Shown: positions 1 to 5,581 of the stretch, piece after piece
How the letters are laid out: every line of letters begins with the position of its first letter
Position numbering within the stretch: the first letter of the stretch is position 1
Assembly: GCA_964350135.1 (NCBI GenBank)
Contig: CAYGJN010000101.1
Location: forward strand, 1-9,679
Reading direction: 5' to 3'
Length of the DNA: 9,679 nt
From: CAYGJN01 sp964350135
Lineage (GTDB): Bacteria > Bdellovibrionota > Bacteriovoracia > Bacteriovoracales > Bacteriovoracaceae
Made by a program: the position numbers and the translations under genes
Notes under the pieces: generated by a model
Databases searched by the model: none
What the model was told of the DNA's origin: nothing
Seen by the model: the letters and a program-made list of their open reading frames with translations, nothing else

Positions 1-473
1 GTATCAACCCATTGCTTAACTTCCCTTTCAACTTCGCTACTTTGCAAAACCCCATTAATATCTTTTGTCCAAATTGTTTCCTTGGCCGTTGTGGTCTTCC
101 ACTCACCGTCTTCTTTCCATTCTCTTTTTTGAACCTTATTAAGATCTCCTACAAGATCTCCATCAAAGAGGGCCAATTTAAAATCATCAAATGATGTCAT
201 GGTTGCTGAATCAAACTTTGCAATATTTAGAGCAAGAAATTCTCCAGTACTTAAATCTTGCACAACCATATAATTACCGTTTCCATTTGTTGGGGCCACA
301 GAGTTGGACTTAACCTTTTTGAAACTTCCGTCTTTATTAAGAACATTCATAACACTGTTTTCAAGATTGTTTTGCTTATCAATCTTGATTTCAAGCTCCT
401 TACTGTACTTACTTCCTGTATTACAAGCTACAAAAGTAAATGTTAGGGTTAGTAAAATAACTAATTTTTTCAT
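1..473 (-). CDS. Putative lipoprotein, 3' end missing (cut by left edge)
   Basis: Reading the minus strand from the ATG at 473 gives an uninterrupted frame of 157 codons that leaves the window without a stop. The first residues, MKKLVILLTLTFTFVAC, form a classic type II signal peptide: two lysines, a hydrophobic stretch and a lipobox FVAC with the lipidated cysteine at residue 17. Asn follows the cysteine, with no Asp at +2 that would signal inner-membrane retention, so an outer-membrane location is the simpler guess. The mature part is hydrophilic, rich in Lys, Asp and Glu, and has no domain I recognise; residues near 104-111 carry a small GDLVGDL repeat. The start is fixed by AGGAGGT at 478-484, four bases before the ATG. 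A -24/-12 promoter lies at 521-538. The existence of the gene is near certain; its function is unknown. Confidence 0.9.
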   Translation of the reverse strand, partial: MKKLVILLTLTFTFVACNTGSKYSKELEIKIDKQNNLENSVMNVLNKDGSFKKVKSNSVAPTNGNGNYMVVQDLSTGEFLALNIAKFDSATMTSFDDFKLALFDGDLVGDLNKVQKREWKEDGEWKTTTAKETIWTKDINGVLQSSEVEREVKQWVD

Positions 474-477
474 ATTG

Positions 478-484
478 ACCTCCT
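478..484 (-). promoter_or_regulatory. Strong Shine-Dalgarno of the left-edge lipoprotein gene
   Basis: On the minus strand AGGAGGT is followed by CAAT and then the ATG at 473. This is a full anti-16S match at good spacing and decides the start of the lipoprotein. It is one of the two strongest ribosome binding sites in the window, the other being that of the DoxX gene. Confidence 0.85.
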
Positions 485-520
485 AAAGAATCTGTAATGT
501 ATTAACGACGCAATAAGATT

Positions 521-538
521 AAGCAAAGACAGTGCCAA
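521..538 (-). promoter_or_regulatory. Sigma-54 (-24/-12) promoter of the lipoprotein gene
   Basis: The minus strand reads TTGGCACTGTCTTTGCTT. This matches the sigma-54 consensus TTGGCAC-N5-TTGC(A/T), with exactly ten bases between the GG and GC dinucleotides, the strictly conserved spacing of this class. The -12 C is position 523, which predicts a transcript start near 511 and a 5' leader of about 38 nt that contains the strong Shine-Dalgarno. Sigma-54 promoters need an AAA+ enhancer-binding protein, so the lipoprotein is probably switched on by a signal. None is encoded in the window. The match is read directly from the sequence; promoter activity is inferred. Confidence 0.75.
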
Positions 539-627
539 CTTGTCAGGTTTTTCGCCGCGCATCTTCTCATTGGAATTGCAGCAATAAATCTCTGTGTTAA
601 AATTATTAAAAACTAATGGATTCATTT

Positions 628-657
628 AGCACCAAGCAATTTGTAACCAAGGTGTCT
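628..657. promoter_or_regulatory. Imperfect dyad, possible enhancer site for the sigma-54 promoter
   Basis: AGCACC at 628-633 faces GGTGTCT at 651-657, an inverted repeat with a one-base bulge, and CCAAG occurs twice between or at the arms. It lies about 117-146 bases upstream of the predicted sigma-54 start near 511, which is the usual range for an activator binding site. It is short and imperfect and also sits upstream of the gene at 691, so it could serve either gene or neither. Confidence 0.25.
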
Positions 658-690
658 AGCTGGCACTGATTAGATAAGATTTTACTTATT

Positions 691-1032
691 ATGATGTTTA
701 AAACTTTACTTCTTTTTCTTTTGATAAACTCTGCATACTCTATGGTGATTGAAGACACTGTTTCAGATTGTGATCAAAAAACTCATGAAATTACTCTTTT
801 AGAAGCTGGCCAGTATCAATTTAACCTAGATTTTGATAATAGATATGCTGATTTAGCACTTTATATTTTTAACGATGACTATGATTATATTTGTGATGAT
901 AAGTTTGAAGGAAAAGATGAAGAATGCTTTTTTGATTTTTCTGAACCCCAGGTTTTACAGGTAAGAATTGATGAGTTTGGTTGTTGGGGTGCTGAAGATA
1001 CTGACTATACTTTAACTTTTGAAAAAATTTAG
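691..1032 (+). CDS. Small secreted four-cysteine protein, PPC-like fold suspected (paralogue A)
   Basis: The product has 113 residues with a Sec signal peptide at about 1-17 (hydrophobic LLLFLLINSAYS) and an acidic mature part with cysteines at 27, 68, 79 and 98, which would give two disulphides. The segments DLALYIFN (54-61), LQVRIDEFG (89-97) and DYTLTF (105-110) resemble the strand pattern of bacterial pre-peptidase C-terminal (PPC) beta-sandwich domains; this is a visual impression, not a profile hit. The gene at 1248 encodes a clear paralogue with matching cysteines. No good Shine-Dalgarno or sigma-70 promoter is visible before the ATG; the ATG at 694 is an alternative start. It is first in a three-gene cluster, 8 nt before the next gene. 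The product is likely periplasmic or extracellular; the role is unknown. Confidence 0.8.
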   Translation: MMFKTLLLFLLINSAYSMVIEDTVSDCDQKTHEITLLEAGQYQFNLDFDNRYADLALYIFNDDYDYICDDKFEGKDEECFFDFSEPQVLQVRIDEFGCWGAEDTDYTLTFEKI

Positions 1033-1040
1033 GATAAGAG

Positions 1041-1247
1041 ATGGCAAATTGTCGTTATTGTGGAAAAGAGATTACATGGATGGCCGACGGAAGAAAAAAA
1101 ATTCCTGTTGAGGGTGATGGAAATATCCATGAATGTGATGAATATAAAAACTCACGAAACTCCATCAGAAAAGTAGAAAAAGGAAGTCTTTCTGCTGATG
1201 AGATCAAAAAATATGAAGAGGCTATTAATCAAGGTAAGAAAAAATAA
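1041..1247 (+). CDS. Small putative zinc-binding protein
   Basis: This 68-residue basic protein has no signal peptide, so it should be cytoplasmic, unlike its two exported neighbours. Cys4 and Cys7 (CRYC) and His30 and Cys32 (HEC) form a plausible CCHC zinc site. The pattern CxxCG..I.W, then K..P, then a glycine-containing turn and HxC recalls short zinc-ribbon or knuckle proteins seen in phages and many bacteria. The second half is lysine- and glutamate-rich and probably helical. It starts 8 nt after the previous gene, and its stop directly abuts the ATG of the next one, so the three genes are very likely co-transcribed and perhaps translationally coupled. Binding to nucleic acid or protein is possible but not shown. 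I do not recognise a named family. Confidence 0.75.
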   Translation: MANCRYCGKEITWMADGRKKIPVEGDGNIHECDEYKNSRNSIRKVEKGSLSADEIKKYEEAINQGKKK

Positions 1248-1556
1248 ATGAAGCTGCTCTTATTTCTCCTACCATTTTCTTTATTTGCTCAACAATGGTC
1301 TGGTGAGATTACCTCTTGTGAAAATTCTCTTTTTGAAATTTCTGTAAACCAAGATCGAAATTTTACAGCTCTTCTTACTTTTGATGATCCAGAATTTATA
1401 GGTTCATGGTTTATAGAGGCCGAAGATTTCGTAGGTATTTGTGATTCTGATGTTGAATGTATTTTTGACCTAGAAACATCAAAAACTTATTCAATTGAAA
1501 TTTTGGAATTAGGTTGCTCAGGTAAAGATTCTACTTATACTTTAGAACTTATTTAA
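1248..1556 (+). CDS. Small secreted four-cysteine protein (paralogue B)
   Basis: The product has 102 residues with a short signal peptide, cleaved probably after LPFSLFA (residue 14). Cysteines at 24, 65, 71 and 90 match those of the protein encoded at 691: the first interval is 41 residues in both and the last is 19 in both, with a five-residue deletion in the middle interval. Shared motifs are ECxFD, E(F/L)GC and a terminal YTL. This is a diverged duplicate of the same secreted fold, plausibly a disulphide-stabilised beta-sandwich. The ATG directly follows the TAA of the zinc-protein gene with only a weak ribosome site, suggesting translational coupling. The 3' end overlaps the convergent purE by 8 nt. 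Function is unknown. Confidence 0.8.
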   Translation: MKLLLFLLPFSLFAQQWSGEITSCENSLFEISVNQDRNFTALLTFDDPEFIGSWFIEAEDFVGICDSDVECIFDLETSKTYSIEILELGCSGKDSTYTLELI

Positions 1557-2046
1557 TCTCATCATTCATTTTTCTAACTAATTTTTTCAAACTCTCTTTA
1601 TAATCTAAAAGTCTTTTAGAAAGAGCATCATTGGAGATCGCTAATATTTGTAAAGCAAGTATTCCAGCATTTTCTGAACCATTAATTGCAACTGTTGCAA
1701 CAGGAACCCCTTTTGGCATTTGAACAATGGACAGAAGTGAATCGATTCCATCAATTGAATTACTACTTTTAATAGGAACACCTATAACAGGCAAACTTGT
1801 GGCCGAAGCAATCATTCCAGGTAAATGAGCTGCCCCTCCAGCACCAGCAATAATGACTTTAAAACCATTGTCCATGGCTGTACTTGCAAAATTCAGCATG
1901 GTCTCAGGTGTTCTATGAGCAGATATTATTTCAAGATGAGAGTCAATTTGAAATTCTGAAATAATATCTTGGGCCTTTTTCATAACTTCAAAGTCAGACT
2001 TTGAGCCCATAATAATTGCTATTTTTTTGCTGTTACTGTTACCCAT
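1549..2046 (-). CDS. purE: N5-carboxyaminoimidazole ribonucleotide mutase (PurE, class I)
   Basis: PurE converts N5-CAIR to 4-carboxyaminoimidazole ribonucleotide (CAIR) in de novo purine synthesis, taking the product of PurK. The 165 residues are full length for the family (E. coli about 169). The class I signatures are in order: GSKSD (14-18) for the phosphate, SAHRTP (42-47) with the catalytic His44, IAGAGGAAHLPGM, PVIGVP, and GIDSLLSIVQMPKGVPVATVAIN followed by NAG. The PurK partner immediately upstream supports the two-step N5-CAIR route rather than the class II enzyme. The start at 2046 lies 28 nt inside the end of purK, preceded by AAAGG at a suitable distance, so translation is probably coupled. 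The last 8 nt overlap the convergent gene ending at 1556, and I see no terminator hairpin there. Confidence 0.97.
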   Translation of the reverse strand: MGNSNSKKIAIIMGSKSDFEVMKKAQDIISEFQIDSHLEIISAHRTPETMLNFASTAMDNGFKVIIAGAGGAAHLPGMIASATSLPVIGVPIKSSNSIDGIDSLLSIVQMPKGVPVATVAINGSENAGILALQILAISNDALSKRLLDYKESLKKLVRKMNDEIK

Positions 2047-3131
2047 TTTTCAACCTTTTCTTTGATCTTTATACAGTGCTCAAAACTCCCTAGTAAAGTG
2101 ATATGCCCCATTTTACGTCCTGCCCTTGATTCTTTTTTCCCATATAAATGAGGAAAAACTTTAGATAGGATTCCTAGTTTTTCAATACCTTGATAATCAG
2201 CAACACCAGATTCACCGCTGCCAACAAGATTAAAAGTCATAGCAGGCTCTCTTAAGCTAGTACTACCAAGAGAGTATCCCATAATGGCCCTTATATGTTG
2301 TTCGAATTGGCTGGTATAGCAGGCCTCAATAGAGAAATGTCCTGAGTTATGAGGTCTTGGGGCCAGCTCGTTTACAATTAAATTTCCATTGGTATCAATA
2401 AACATCTCAATGGCCATAATGCCTACATACTCTAAAGTATCTAAAATAGACCGGGCAATTTTTTGGGCCTGCTTTTCATAAAGATTATAATCATCACCCA
2501 AATTGGCAGGACAAAATGTTGAGTCAATAAGATTAAGCTTTTTATTAAAGACCATTTCAATTAAGGGGTAGGTCTTGATGTCACCATTTTTTGATCTGGC
2601 CGCCAAAAGAGAGATCTCTTTTTCAATAGGGATAACTTTTTCAATAACAACATCTGTTGCAAATTGAGCCGGCACACTAAAACCTGTTTTGAGTTTTAAA
2701 ACACCTTTACCATCATATCCACCACGACATAGCTTTAAAATTTTATCCTCTTTAAAACTATCTTCAGCACTTAATTTAGATACTTCAAACTCTGCTATGG
2801 GCAATTCTAAATCATTTAGAAATTTCTTTTGAAGCCCTTTATCTTGAATTATTTTAAGAGTAGTAGGACCTGGAAATACCTTCACTCCCTTTGATTCTAA
2901 AAAAGAAAGTCCTTCAATAGAAACATTTTCAATTTCCACAGTCACTATATCAAGATGGGCCAATTTTTTGACATCTTCAGCTTTATTGAAGTCTCCTTCA
3001 ATATGATTATGACTAAGAGCTGTTGCTGGTGCAGATTTTGCATCCAAAATAGTCGTTTCAATTGCAAGATTATGGGCAGGCCCTAAGAGCATACCCCCAA
3101 GTTGACCGCCACCTAAGATCCCTAATTTCAT
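2019..3131 (-). CDS. purK: 5-(carboxyamino)imidazole ribonucleotide synthase (PurK)
   Basis: PurK is the ATP-grasp enzyme that uses ATP and bicarbonate to carboxylate aminoimidazole ribonucleotide (AIR), giving N5-CAIR for PurE. The 370 residues are a normal full length. The N-terminal GILGGGQLGGML is the nucleotide-like PreATP-grasp start; EIEN is at 66-69, QDKGLQKKF follows, RGGYDGKGV is the ATP-grasp glycine loop, and NELAPRPHNSGH then SQFEQHIRA is the catalytic, metal-binding segment. The C-terminal GRKMGHIT matches PurK rather than the related PurT. Gene order is purK-purE, the reverse of the E. coli operon. The start at 3131 matches the family's N-terminus but has only a weak GGA upstream. 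The promoter geometry suggests a leaderless transcript beginning at this ATG. Confidence 0.97.
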   Translation of the reverse strand: MKLGILGGGQLGGMLLGPAHNLAIETTILDAKSAPATALSHNHIEGDFNKAEDVKKLAHLDIVTVEIENVSIEGLSFLESKGVKVFPGPTTLKIIQDKGLQKKFLNDLELPIAEFEVSKLSAEDSFKEDKILKLCRGGYDGKGVLKLKTGFSVPAQFATDVVIEKVIPIEKEISLLAARSKNGDIKTYPLIEMVFNKKLNLIDSTFCPANLGDDYNLYEKQAQKIARSILDTLEYVGIMAIEMFIDTNGNLIVNELAPRPHNSGHFSIEACYTSQFEQHIRAIMGYSLGSTSLREPAMTFNLVGSGESGVADYQGIEKLGILSKVFPHLYGKKESRAGRKMGHITLLGSFEHCIKIKEKVEKWVTVTAKK

Positions 3132-3137
3132 TTATCC

Positions 3138-3166
3138 ATCATAGATTTTTTGCAAGGCCGTGCCAA
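3138..3166 (-). promoter_or_regulatory. Sigma-70-type promoter of purK-purE, predicted leaderless
   Basis: On the minus strand TTGGCA (3166-3161) and TATGAT (3143-3138) are separated by exactly 17 bases; each box matches the consensus at five of six positions. Six bases (GGATAA) separate the -10 box from the A of the purK ATG, so transcription would begin at or beside the start codon. The -35 box lies inside the spacer of the divergent promoter at 3150-3178, so the two polymerases should exclude each other. Confidence 0.7.
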
Positions 3167-3178
3167 GTGCCTTAAAAT
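3150..3178 (+). promoter_or_regulatory. Sigma-70-type promoter of the DoxX-family gene
   Basis: TTGCAA (3150-3155) and TAAAAT (3173-3178) are separated by 17 bases. A start near 3185 would give a leader of about 15 nt that just contains the AAGGAGG at 3188-3194. The promoter interlaces with the purK promoter on the other strand. The -35 box is only a moderate match; the -10 and spacing are good. Confidence 0.6.
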
Positions 3179-3199
3179 ATAAGAAACAAGGAGGCTTTT

Positions 3200-3610
3200 A
3201 TGCTTAAATGTCCCGTTAATAATTTTATGTCCAAATATGCCGATTATGGCATTCCCCTACTAAGAATCTCAATTGGTCTACTCATGCTCGTTCATGGAGT
3301 ACCCAAAATGCTTATGCTTTTTGGAGGCGGAGAAATTATGTTTCCAAGCATATTTGGTCTTGGTCCTACATTTAGCTTAGTCTTAGCAGTTTTTTCAGAA
3401 GTAGTTTGTTCTGTGCTTTTAATTATTGGACTTGCCACTCGTACAGCAACACTTCCACTTATTGGGACAATGCTCGTTGCGGTTTTTATAGTTCATGGAC
3501 AAGATCCATGGGGCAGAAAGGAAATGGCTATTCTTTATTTGCTTGTTTATATTGTTCTTCTTTTTACTGGTGGCGGGAAATGTTCTCTCGATCAAAAATG
3601 TAGTCAATAA
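3200..3610 (+). CDS. DoxX-family integral membrane protein
   Basis: The 136 residues form four hydrophobic segments at about 18-38, 59-80, 83-100 and 108-125, the usual DoxX/DoxD-like four-helix layout and length. RISIGLLMLVHGVPKM in the first helix, IGLATRTATLPLIGTMLVA between the second and third, and the HGQD loop are typical of the family. DoxX proteins are linked to respiratory or redox functions (thiosulphate:quinone oxidoreductase subunits, thiol stress), but for most bacterial members the substrate is unknown, so no specific role is assigned. The short C-terminus GGGKCSLDQKCSQ has two cysteines. The start is fixed by AAGGAGG five bases before the ATG. The gene diverges from purK and ends at the hairpin at 3619-3646. 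Confidence 0.88.
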   Translation: MLKCPVNNFMSKYADYGIPLLRISIGLLMLVHGVPKMLMLFGGGEIMFPSIFGLGPTFSLVLAVFSEVVCSVLLIIGLATRTATLPLIGTMLVAVFIVHGQDPWGRKEMAILYLLVYIVLLFTGGGKCSLDQKCSQ

Positions 3611-3618
3611 TCAAGATT

Positions 3619-3646
3619 TGGTATCAGGCCAATTGGTCTGATACCA
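3619..3646. terminator. Hairpin between convergent genes, probable bidirectional terminator
   Basis: TGGTATCAGGCC pairs with GGTCTGATACCA around an AATT loop, a 12-bp stem with one G-T wobble. It fills most of the 37-nt gap between the stops of the DoxX gene and the phosphatase gene. The tails (TTTACTT rightward, AAATCTT leftward) are poor U-tracts, so termination could be weak or factor-assisted, or the stem may instead protect 3' ends. Confidence 0.7.
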
Positions 3647-3647
3647 T

Positions 3648-4334
3648 TTACTTACAAGTCATAAACTCATCATCTAATTTATCAAAATTACAAACACTAT
3701 CACTTAAATTATAATAGAAAATCTCTCCCTTTCCTATTCGATAGGCCATAGTGAAAAATAATTTACTTAATCCTTCTTCTATTTCATTAACAACTTTTTC
3801 AGGCTTTACTGGGTTTCCATCACTATAGCCTCGCTTACACATTTCTTTATAAAATGCCCCATCAGTTGACCATGCCCTAAAGGCCATTCTGTAAATACCT
3901 GCCAGATAACCAGTTCTATCTTCACCTACTGTGCAATGAAAATAAAGACTCCGGTTTTTATCTTTTTTTATCTGCCTTATAAGCCTTAAGGCCTTCATTG
4001 TTTGAAGACATGCTTTTCTTGGATTTTTCTCAATATCTTTCCAAGGAAACTCGATATGATGAAGCCTTTTAGGATCATATCCTTTTGCTATAAAAGCACT
4101 TCTTTGTTCATCAACTTCAGTTTTAGTTTGTTTTTTAAAAGTCAGTATATCAGTGATCCCAAGATCAATAATTTCTTGAATTTTTTCCCTTGGCTCCATT
4201 CCTCTATAAATTCCACCAGATTTTGAGATCCTATGCACATTTGGAATAGTAACACCATCAACTGTAGATGGAATATTTGAGCTCAAAGAAGCAAAGCTTG
4301 GAAGACTTAATAAAAATGCTAAAATATAGTTCAT
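3648..4334 (-). CDS. Exported dual-specificity/tyrosine-type phosphatase
   Basis: The cysteine-phosphatase P-loop HCTVGEDRTG is at residues 133-142, with nucleophile Cys134 and phosphate-binding Arg140, followed by Thr as in DSP enzymes. Upstream, GGIYRGMEP (40-48) is the usual N-terminal motif of the DSP/Siw14-like group, and FPWKD (96-100) is a likely loop for the general acid Asp100. Residues 1-16 are a plausible signal peptide, so the enzyme probably acts in the periplasm or outside the cell; Cys215 and Cys227 near the C-terminus could form a disulphide there. The substrate could be phosphotyrosine, phosphoserine, an inositol phosphate or another phosphoester; the sequence does not decide. 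There is no Shine-Dalgarno before the ATG, but a promoter places +1 at that ATG. The gene diverges from the lipoprotein gene at 4360. Confidence 0.85.
   Translation of the reverse strand: MNYILAFLLSLPSFASLSSNIPSTVDGVTIPNVHRISKSGGIYRGMEPREKIQEIIDLGITDILTFKKQTKTEVDEQRSAFIAKGYDPKRLHHIEFPWKDIEKNPRKACLQTMKALRLIRQIKKDKNRSLYFHCTVGEDRTGYLAGIYRMAFRAWSTDGAFYKEMCKRGYSDGNPVKPEKVVNEIEEGLSKLFFTMAYRIGKGEIFYYNLSDSVCNFDKLDDEFMTCK
4298..4325 (+). promoter_or_regulatory. Possible promoter of the lipoprotein gene at 4360
   Basis: TTGGAA (4298-4303) and TAAAAT (4320-4325) are separated by 16 bases and lie within the 5' coding part of the divergent phosphatase gene. A start near 4332 would leave a leader of about 28 nt containing AGGGG. 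In AT-rich DNA such matches occur by chance, so this is tentative. Confidence 0.4.
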
Positions 4335-4340
4335 AGAAAA

Positions 4341-4369
4341 CTTATAGGGGCTTAGATTAGTGAAGACAA
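4341..4369 (-). promoter_or_regulatory. Sigma-70-type promoter of the phosphatase gene, predicted leaderless
   Basis: On the minus strand TTGTCT (4369-4364) and TATAAG (4346-4341) are separated by 17 bases, and six bases (TTTTCT) separate the -10 box from the ATG at 4334. As with purK, this would start the mRNA at the start codon. The -35 box overlaps the first codons of the divergent lipoprotein gene. Both boxes are moderate matches. Confidence 0.5.
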
Positions 4370-4830
4370 ACCTGGTTGTAGTTTTTACATTAATATTTTT
4401 AGTAGCATCCTGCTCAACAACTAAAACTGAATTGATTAAACTCTATGAAACTGGACTCCCCGGACTCTATCACCAGATTTCTTATCCCTTTCAAACAGGA
4501 ATGAAACGAGGGGTTTTAGAGATTAAATGTGATGGGAGTTTTTATTTAAACTCTGAGCATACAAGCGATATGGGTGGTAGAATTTCCAAGGTCGGATCTG
4601 ATTATATTGAAGTAAGTCCAAATCTCTTAGCAATACAATATATAGTCTATCCATGGCCCTATGAAAAAAATAAGGCCATTATTAACTTAGACAAAAGATC
4701 TAGCTGGGGATTCTTTCAGATATTAAAATTTATCGCTGATATGGCAACAGCGGTGTCTGGTGATGCTACCAGTAGTTTAAGGTTTCAAAGAACACAGAGG
4801 TATCATTGTTCCAGCCATAAACTAGATTAG
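4360..4830 (+). CDS. Putative lipoprotein with GTG start
   Basis: The product has 156 residues. A type II signal peptide runs from residue 1 to the lipobox VASC, with the lipidated cysteine at 18 and Ser at +2, pointing to the outer membrane. The mature region has short alternating polar and hydrophobic stretches (GVLEIKCDGSFYL, GSDYIEVSP) that suggest beta strands, then a more hydrophobic region at about 115-135. I do not recognise a family. The start is GTG: it is the only start in frame that gives the full signal peptide, and AGGGG lies 9 bases before it. The divergent phosphatase start is only 25 nt away. The outer-membrane-type gene at 4885 follows after 54 nt without a convincing terminator, so the two may be one operon acting in the envelope. 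Confidence 0.78.
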   Translation: MKTNLVVVFTLIFLVASCSTTKTELIKLYETGLPGLYHQISYPFQTGMKRGVLEIKCDGSFYLNSEHTSDMGGRISKVGSDYIEVSPNLLAIQYIVYPWPYEKNKAIINLDKRSSWGFFQILKFIADMATAVSGDATSSLRFQRTQRYHCSSHKLD

Positions 4831-4884
4831 TCAGCCAATTTTTGCAGCCTACCAAAAACTCCAAGTATCTAATATAAAAAGAGT

Positions 4885-5562
4885 ATGAAAATAAAAATAT
4901 CTCTATTTATTAGTTTCTTATTACTCACTTCACAAATGGCAATTGCTCAAAAATCAAAAAAGCAAAGCGATGGAATAGCTGCCTGGAACTTACAGATGGG
5001 CTACGAATGGGGTGATTATAAAATCACAGGTATTGATGAAGGAGATTATGTAGGCCTTACAGGGGCCACACAAATAGGTCTAAACACAAGACGATTTTTC
5101 TTAGGAGCGGAACTGAGAGGAAGCTACCCAGCATTTGTCTCTGAAAATGAAGCTGGACTTGTTGATAGAGAACTTCACCCACTACCTGAAAGAGAACATT
5201 TCGCTTGGGGACCAACACTTGCTTTAAAATTTGGAGATATTCATCTCTATGGGGTTTACTACCCTCTTGAAACCCTAAAATACAAGCAACCTAAGGTTGA
5301 TGATACAGACCAAAGATCTTTTTTTTACAAGTATACTGGCACTGGCTTTAGAGCTGGTCTTGCTTTACATTTAGGAGGAGATTCTTTTGTGACTTATGAT
5401 TATCATGAGGCAAGCTTTGGTGAGTACCAGCAAAAAATTGATGGTATTTATAGTGATGTTTCTCAAAGACGCCCCCTACAAATTCAAAGTCATACAATCT
5501 CTTTAAGATTTCCTGTGAACCCATTTTTTCTTGCAGAGATTTTAAATTTAACGAGAAAATAA
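4885..5562 (+). CDS. Probable outer-membrane beta-barrel protein
   Basis: The 225-residue product begins with a signal peptide cleaved probably after AIA (residue 21). The mature chain alternates aromatic/glycine strands with charged turns: WNLQMGYEWGDYKITG, FLGAELRGSYP, FAWGPTLALKFGDIHLYGVYY, GTGFRAGLALHLGGDSFVTYDYHEASFGEY and a late HTISLRFPV strand. This is typical of small outer-membrane barrels or surface-exposed envelope proteins. The last residues (EILNLTRK) do not end in the usual terminal aromatic, so insertion by the BAM pathway is uncertain. No named family is recognised. The start has a weak AAAGAG ribosome site. It follows the lipoprotein gene by 54 nt and is closed by the strong hairpin at 5582-5608. 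Confidence 0.75.
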   Translation: MKIKISLFISFLLLTSQMAIAQKSKKQSDGIAAWNLQMGYEWGDYKITGIDEGDYVGLTGATQIGLNTRRFFLGAELRGSYPAFVSENEAGLVDRELHPLPEREHFAWGPTLALKFGDIHLYGVYYPLETLKYKQPKVDDTDQRSFFYKYTGTGFRAGLALHLGGDSFVTYDYHEASFGEYQQKIDGIYSDVSQRRPLQIQSHTISLRFPVNPFFLAEILNLTRK

Positions 5563-5581
5563 TTTTAAATTATAGGTCAAA

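Noticed and set aside
141..161. Direct repeat of AAGATCTCC (141-149 and 153-161)
   Set aside because: It lies within the lipoprotein gene and encodes GDLVGDL; two short copies are explained by a local codon duplication, not a mobile or regulatory repeat.
12..486. Plus-strand open frames in the first 490 bases
   Set aside because: They lie antisense to the clear lipoprotein frame, lack ribosome sites, and have no recognisable protein features.
661..675. Second -24-like element TGGCAC pointing toward the gene at 691
   Set aside because: The -12 GC is absent at the required spacing (AT is found there), so it is not a sigma-54 promoter.
474..690. Small RNA or extra gene in the 217-nt gap between the first two genes
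   Set aside because: No convincing hairpin, terminator or ribosome-site-led frame is visible; only the sigma-54 promoter and a weak dyad can be supported.
3151..3166. Sigma-54-like match TTGGCACGGCCTTGCA upstream of purK
   Set aside because: Only nine bases separate GG and GC instead of ten, which normally abolishes sigma-54 recognition; the same bases fit a well-spaced sigma-70 promoter.
4839..4858. TTTTTG...CAAAAA inverted repeat after the lipoprotein gene as a terminator
   Set aside because: The stem is only six pairs, almost all A-T, with no following T-run; too weak to call.
5336..5353. TGGCAC element inside the outer-membrane protein gene at 4885
   Set aside because: It lies in coding sequence and has no GC at the -12 position.
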